A DNA stretch of 12,927 nucleotides, from positions 8,646 through 21,572 of the forward strand of contig PBWF01000087.1 of assembly GCA_002728935.1 (NCBI GenBank). Direction: 5' to 3'. The stretch's first letter is position 1. Every line of letters starts with the position of its first letter. The DNA is from Gammaproteobacteria bacterium (GTDB lineage Bacteria; Pseudomonadota; Gammaproteobacteria; Pseudomonadales; Azotimanducaceae_A). Below the pieces are notes generated by a model, which worked only from the letters and a program-made list of their open reading frames with translations, did not search any database and was not told where the DNA came from. Positions 9,729 through 12,927 of this stretch are shown here, in pieces. The position numbers were made by a program, and so were the translations under genes.

Positions 9729-9755
9729 TTGATACCTTTCACCACAGGACAAACC

Positions 9756-10709
9756 ATGAGCAATGTTGCAGATGATCAAGTGGAAGGCAAGCCGGGATGG
9801 TTTGCTCGATTGCGGCAGGGCCTTGCGAAAACGCGCGACGGACTATCCTCTCGACTTGATCAGATGTTTGCAGTGGGAAAGGCCATCGACCAAACCCTGC
9901 TGGATGAGATAGAGACCCTGTTGATTACTTCTGATTTTGGTATGTCTGTCACGGAAGAAGTGGTTCAGGCGCTGACGAAGGCGATGTCTAGAAAGTCGTT
10001 GAAAGACGCCGAGGCTGTCCGAGAGGCGCTCAAGACAACCCTGGTACAAATGATCGAGCCCAGTGCACTCCCTTTGCCACAAACCGACGCAGAACCGCTG
10101 GTGGTGTTGATGGTTGGGGTCAATGGCGCGGGCAAAACCACTACTGCTGGCAAGCTAGCGCATCGATTCAAGTCAGAGGGGCGTCAAGTCATGCTGGCGG
10201 CTGGAGACACGTATCGAGCTGCAGCAGTTGAGCAGCTGAAGACCTGGGGCGAGCGCAACGGCGTTGACGTCGTCGCCCAGCAGACAGGAGCTGATAGTGC
10301 CTCTGTGATATTCGATGCTTTGAGCAGTGCGAAGGCGAAGGGCGCTGATGTTCTGATTGCCGATACGGCAGGGCGTCTGCAGAACAAAGCCAACCTGATG
10401 CAAGAGTTAGAAAAGATTGTTCGAGTGATGAATCGTATCGATGAATCTGCCCCACACTCGGTCTTATTAGTCATCGACGGTGGAACGGGTCAGAACGCAC
10501 TTATGCAAGCGCGGGAGTTTAAAAATAGCGTGCCCGTATCCGGGCTGGTCGTAACCAAGCTCGACGGTACAGCCAAAGGCGGCGTGATGTTCGCACTCGC
10601 CAGAGAGCTCGGCTTACCGATTCACTATATCGGGGTAGGGGAGCAGCTTGACGACCTGCGGCCCTTTGATGCGAAGGCCTACGTCGAGGCGATTTTTGAC
10701 GATGCCTAA
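9756..10709 (+). CDS. ftsY: Signal recognition particle receptor FtsY
   Basis: GTPase that receives SRP-bound ribosomes at the inner membrane. The 317 residues are much shorter than the 497 of E. coli, because the long acidic A domain is almost absent. The amphipathic membrane-binding helix GWFARLRQGLAKTRDGL (14-30) leads straight into the N domain. G-domain motifs are GVNGAGKTTT (121-130), DTYRAAAVEQL (151-161), DTAGR (203-207), TKLDGTAKGG (267-276), and GVGEQLDDLRPFD (293-305). The TGQ loop reads DGGTGQNA (241-248) where DAxTGQNA is usual. The ATG at 9756 has AGGA seven bases upstream. It diverges from rsmD with only 27 bp between starts and heads the ftsYEX unit. Confidence 0.96.
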   Translation: MSNVADDQVEGKPGWFARLRQGLAKTRDGLSSRLDQMFAVGKAIDQTLLDEIETLLITSDFGMSVTEEVVQALTKAMSRKSLKDAEAVREALKTTLVQMIEPSALPLPQTDAEPLVVLMVGVNGAGKTTTAGKLAHRFKSEGRQVMLAAGDTYRAAAVEQLKTWGERNGVDVVAQQTGADSASVIFDALSSAKAKGADVLIADTAGRLQNKANLMQELEKIVRVMNRIDESAPHSVLLVIDGGTGQNALMQAREFKNSVPVSGLVVTKLDGTAKGGVMFALARELGLPIHYIGVGEQLDDLRPFDAKAYVEAIFDDA

Positions 10710-10726
10710 GGCATTGGGGATGACAA

Positions 10727-11392
10727 ATGCTTCAATTTGAACATGTCACTAAACGATACGAAACGGGTCATGAAGCGTTGGCCGACGTTAATTTCACGCT
10801 GGACGCTGGAGAATTCGCCTTTCTGACAGGCCCCTCCGGCGCGGGCAAAAGCACGTTGCTAAAACTCATCATGGCGATAGAGCTTGCAACCCGTGGCAAA
10901 GTTGTCGTGAATGGCCAATCGCTCGAAAAGATCGCTCGCCGAAAAATTCCGGTACTACGTAGGCAAATTGGATTTGTTTTTCAAAACCATCATCTGCTCT
11001 TCGATCGTTCCGTTTTTGAAAATGTTGCGCTGCCGCTTTATATCCAGGGCACAGAGCCCCGCGAAGTTGCTAGAAAAGTCAGCGCTGCACTCTCTAAAGT
11101 TGGATTGCACGACAAAGCCAAGCACATGCCCATTGGGTTGTCAGGGGGTGAGCAGCAACGCGTCGGTATCGCTCGCGCCGTGGTGACTCGGCCACCGGTC
11201 TTGCTGGCTGATGAGCCAACGGGAAACCTTGATCCCGCACTGAGCGAAGAGATCATGGGGGTATTTAAATTGTTTCAGCAGGTTGGAGTCACGGTACTCA
11301 TTGCAACCCATGATGTTGCTTTCGTCGAACGCTCGCCCCATCGACGTCTGCATCTGGTTGACGGCCGTTTCGAAGAGGGTTCGACATCGTGA
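10727..11392 (+). CDS. ftsE: Cell division ATP-binding protein FtsE
   Basis: ABC-type ATPase that, with FtsX, links the cytoplasmic divisome to activation of periplasmic peptidoglycan hydrolases. It has 221 residues. Visible are Walker A GPSGAGKST (35-43), Q-loop Gln86 (VFQNHHLL), signature LSGGEQQR (138-145), Walker B VLLADEP (158-164) followed by TGNLD, and switch His195 (ATHD). The start is 17 bp after ftsY with a GGGGA element upstream. It ends in TGA, 36 bp before ftsX. Confidence 0.97.
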   Translation: MLQFEHVTKRYETGHEALADVNFTLDAGEFAFLTGPSGAGKSTLLKLIMAIELATRGKVVVNGQSLEKIARRKIPVLRRQIGFVFQNHHLLFDRSVFENVALPLYIQGTEPREVARKVSAALSKVGLHDKAKHMPIGLSGGEQQRVGIARAVVTRPPVLLADEPTGNLDPALSEEIMGVFKLFQQVGVTVLIATHDVAFVERSPHRRLHLVDGRFEEGSTS

Positions 11393-11428
11393 ACGGGAAT
11401 GAGGGGCGCTCTGTTGCGAGGACTTTAA

Positions 11429-12346
11429 ATGACTAGGCTTCGCGAGTGGGCGCGCCGCCATCAGCATGACGCTCGCGGCGCGGCGCGAACTATTTTGGAT
11501 CAAAAATGGAGCAGTCTGAGCACCTGGGGCGCCATGGGCATTGCGCTTGGGTTGCCCATTTTTCTATTTAGTTTTTTGAGTCAGTTAGCGGACTACGAGG
11601 GTCAATGGCAAGGCCAGGCTAAAGTCAGCGTTTACTTGATTGAGGCTGCTACCGCGGAGCAAGCCAATCAGCTCGTGAAGGATACGGCCAACATCCCTGG
11701 CGTTATGGCGGTCAACTTGATCGCGAGGGAGGATGCGCTGCAAGAGTTTGCAGAAAAAACGGGCATGGTTGACCTGCTTAACGCGTTTGACGATAACCCG
11801 CTACCCATGATCATTGAAATTACGCCAAATCGCGGGGACGGTATGGCCGTTGAATCGGTGAGACAACGACTTAGCGGGCACCCACTGGTTGAGGATGTGA
11901 TTTTCGATGAGGCCTGGATGCGGCGCCTTGAGGCGATGGTGGAAACAGCGACTCGGTTGATTGCGACGCTGGGTATCGTGATGTGTATCGGCGTGGTTCT
12001 GATTATTTCCAGCATTTTAAGGCTGGCGATTGAGAGCCGCCGGGTGGAGATCGAGGTTCAAAAACTGATCGGCGCCACTAATGCGTTTGTTAGACGTCCG
12101 TTTCTGTATTTTGGGCTGTTTCATGGAGCAGGCGGCGCTTTGGTCGCTGGCGTTTTAGTCCAAGGGGCGCTCGCGTATTTGGCAGCACCCATCGAAGTTC
12201 TGGCGCAGTCCTACCGTAGCGGCTTCGCATTGCAAGGCATGCCGCTGACGCAGTTAATGAATTTGACACTATTTGGAGGCGTTTTGGGCCTAATGAGCGC
12301 CTGGGTCGCGACGGGCCGGCACTTAAAGAACGTCGAACCAAACTAA
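11429..12346 (+). CDS. ftsX: Cell division protein FtsX
   Basis: Inner-membrane partner of FtsE in the septal ring; its periplasmic loop recruits activators of amidases that split the septum. It has 305 residues. An amphipathic N-terminal cytoplasmic stretch (1-29) is followed by TM1 (about 30-51), a periplasmic domain (52-175) with the family-like KVSVYLIEAATAEQANQLVK, TM2 (177-199), the cytoplasmic loop SRRVEIEVQKLIGATNAFVR (203-222), which matches the most conserved FtsX segment, TM3 (224-251) and TM4 (276-296). The ATG at 11429 is preceded by GAGGA and by an in-frame TAA, so it cannot extend upstream. Unlike many species it does not overlap ftsE. Confidence 0.96.
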   Translation: MTRLREWARRHQHDARGAARTILDQKWSSLSTWGAMGIALGLPIFLFSFLSQLADYEGQWQGQAKVSVYLIEAATAEQANQLVKDTANIPGVMAVNLIAREDALQEFAEKTGMVDLLNAFDDNPLPMIIEITPNRGDGMAVESVRQRLSGHPLVEDVIFDEAWMRRLEAMVETATRLIATLGIVMCIGVVLIISSILRLAIESRRVEIEVQKLIGATNAFVRRPFLYFGLFHGAGGALVAGVLVQGALAYLAAPIEVLAQSYRSGFALQGMPLTQLMNLTLFGGVLGLMSAWVATGRHLKNVEPN

Positions 12347-12354
12347 TGCCTACT

Positions 12355-12401
12355 CGCGCGGTCAAAGCGTAGAGCAACCTCTTTGCGGCTAAACCCGCGC
12401 G
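12355..12401 (+). terminator. Structured 3' tail after ftsX
   Basis: CGCGCGG (12355-12361) pairs with CCGCGCG (12395-12401), a 7-bp GC clamp starting eight bases after the ftsX stop. Inside it either CAAAG/CTTTG (12363-12367 and 12381-12385) or AGAG/CTCT (12371-12374 and 12379-12382) can pair. No T-tract follows, so intrinsic termination is doubtful. It may mark or protect the 3' end of the ftsYEX transcript. Confidence 0.45.
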
Positions 12402-12414
12402 ATGATCATGCTAT

Positions 12415-12463
12415 TTGGTGCTTATCTTTCAGAGGTGTTAGAATCGCCGGCCCCCGCAGGGGC
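12415..12463 (+). promoter_or_regulatory. Possible promoter followed by a GC hairpin
   Basis: TTGGTG (12415-12420) and TAGAAT (12439-12444) are spaced 18 bp, a moderate sigma-70 match. A GC-rich discriminator follows. The expected start near 12451 falls in the hairpin GCCCC-CGCA-GGGGC (12450-12463). A T5 run lies at 12488-12492. It could drive the next gene to the right (rpoH by synteny) or a short RNA. Speculative. Confidence 0.3.
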
Positions 12464-12499
12464 GGGCCTCTGTGGAAGGGTGGCAGGGTTTTTGATTGA

Positions 12500-12835
12500 C
12501 TAACTGTTTGTCGACGTATCAGAGGACAGATCAAACGACCCATTCAAAGATAAACGGTGAAAAGCGAATATAGACAGCGGAAATAGGAAGTAGAAATACA
12601 AAGCCGCTAGTGAGCCGATGAAGCAGAGTGCTTGAGAGATCTTGAGGTCGAAACTCGCCGTAACAGTGGCCAAGAAATAACTGAGCAAAAAGACTCGGTG
12701 AAAAGACTTAGCAAAGAAACTGAGTAAAAAAGACTCAACAAAAGGTGGTTCAGTCACCAACAGCTTCGATAGAACATTAATGGTGTAAGCGGTCGATTCG
12801 TTAAACGGTTGAGCCCGTGAGAGCCGAAACAGCAA
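12500..12835 (-). CDS. Hydrophobic reading frame, uncertain, possibly a decayed membrane protein
   Basis: I do not recognise this. The frame is open for 111 codons from a TTG at 12835, and seven codons further up to a TGA. It has no ATG and no clear ribosome-binding site; a GTG about 28 codons in is another possible start. The product has two likely membrane segments, VFLLSYFLATVTASFDL and LAALYFYFLFPLSIFAF, and a polar tail. Just upstream on the same strand two short hydrophobic frames are joined by an ATGA overlap. Together they could be fragments of one frameshifted membrane gene entering from the right. Equally, an AT-rich non-coding region read backwards gives many Phe and Leu codons by chance. 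The internal SF-rich repeat comes from the GACTC repeats. Confidence 0.25.
   Translation of the reverse strand: MLFRLSRAQPFNESTAYTINVLSKLLVTEPPFVESFLLSFFAKSFHRVFLLSYFLATVTASFDLKISQALCFIGSLAALYFYFLFPLSIFAFHRLSLNGSFDLSSDTSTNS
12679..12736. repeat. Short A-rich imperfect direct repeats
   Basis: AACTGAGCAAAAAGACTC (12679-12696) recurs as AACTGAGTAAAAAAGACTC (12718-12736), 39 bp apart start to start, with a partial copy AAAAGACTT (12701-12709) between. The second copy holds an inverted repeat TGAGT/ACTCA around seven bases. They lie in the unassigned region after ftsX. Confidence 0.6.
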
Positions 12836-12927
12836 ATACAGCAGATGATGGATTCATTTTAATCATAACCAGACTAATAACAGCCAGCAACAGAACCAAA
12901 CGCCGACTATGAGCACGCTACCCGCCA

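Noticed and set aside
12909..12927. Start of rpoH at the right edge (ATG at 12909, MSTLPA)
   Set aside because: Only six codons are visible and there is no Shine-Dalgarno element; synteny alone does not support a feature.
12450..12927. rRNA spacer, RNase P, tmRNA or 6S RNA after ftsX
   Set aside because: None of the conserved core sequences of these RNAs, and no tRNA T-arm, could be found by eye.

Overview
This looks like the chromosome of a free-living gammaproteobacterium, probably one of the marine lineages related to Pseudomonas. The evidence is gene order and protein family: rph-pyrE, a coaBC-dut-argB-slmA block, rpmB-rpmG, mutM, coaD-rsmD and ftsY-ftsE-ftsX. The lineage is inferred from content only; there is no rRNA or other taxonomic marker. 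The DNA is of medium GC and nearly all conserved housekeeping genes. I see no insertion sequence, prophage, CRISPR array, tRNA or rRNA.

Layout. 1-1110 (+): the 3' part of rph (RNase PH) followed by pyrE. 1107-4299 (-): a tightly packed unit transcribed coaBC, dut, argB, slmA, with overlapping or nearly touching ends. 4300-4877: a 578-bp divergent gap with a very good sigma-70 promoter and a structured leader for rpmB. 4878-5380 (+): rpmB and rpmG. 5632-7632 (-): a hyuA-like hydantoinase/oxoprolinase subunit with no hyuB beside it, the one accessory-looking gene. 7818-8627 (+): mutM. 8624-9728 (-): rsmD then coaD. 9756-12346 (+): ftsY, ftsE, ftsX. 12347-12927: no confident gene, but hairpins, an A-rich repeat and a minus-strand hydrophobic reading frame.

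How the genes relate. PyrE makes OMP for pyrimidines, Dut supplies dUMP and removes dUTP, CoaBC and CoaD are two steps of coenzyme A synthesis, ArgB is the arginine-pathway kinase, RsmD and the two ribosomal proteins serve the ribosome, MutM repairs 8-oxoguanine, FtsY docks SRP-ribosome complexes at the membrane, FtsEX couples division to cell-wall hydrolysis, and SlmA protects the nucleoid from septation. Relative to the Pseudomonas-type order, radC (between coaBC and rpmB) and algC (between dut and argB) are not in their usual places. rpoH, usually after ftsX, is not seen before the right edge.

I did not find a convincing new multi-gene system. The observations most worth a second look are small: a bulged stem-loop at the start of the rpmB leader, a hairpin that hides the argB ribosome-binding site and has the dut stop codon in its loop, a hairpin across the pyrE/slmA overlap, the orphan hyuA, and the unexplained 580 bp after ftsX.
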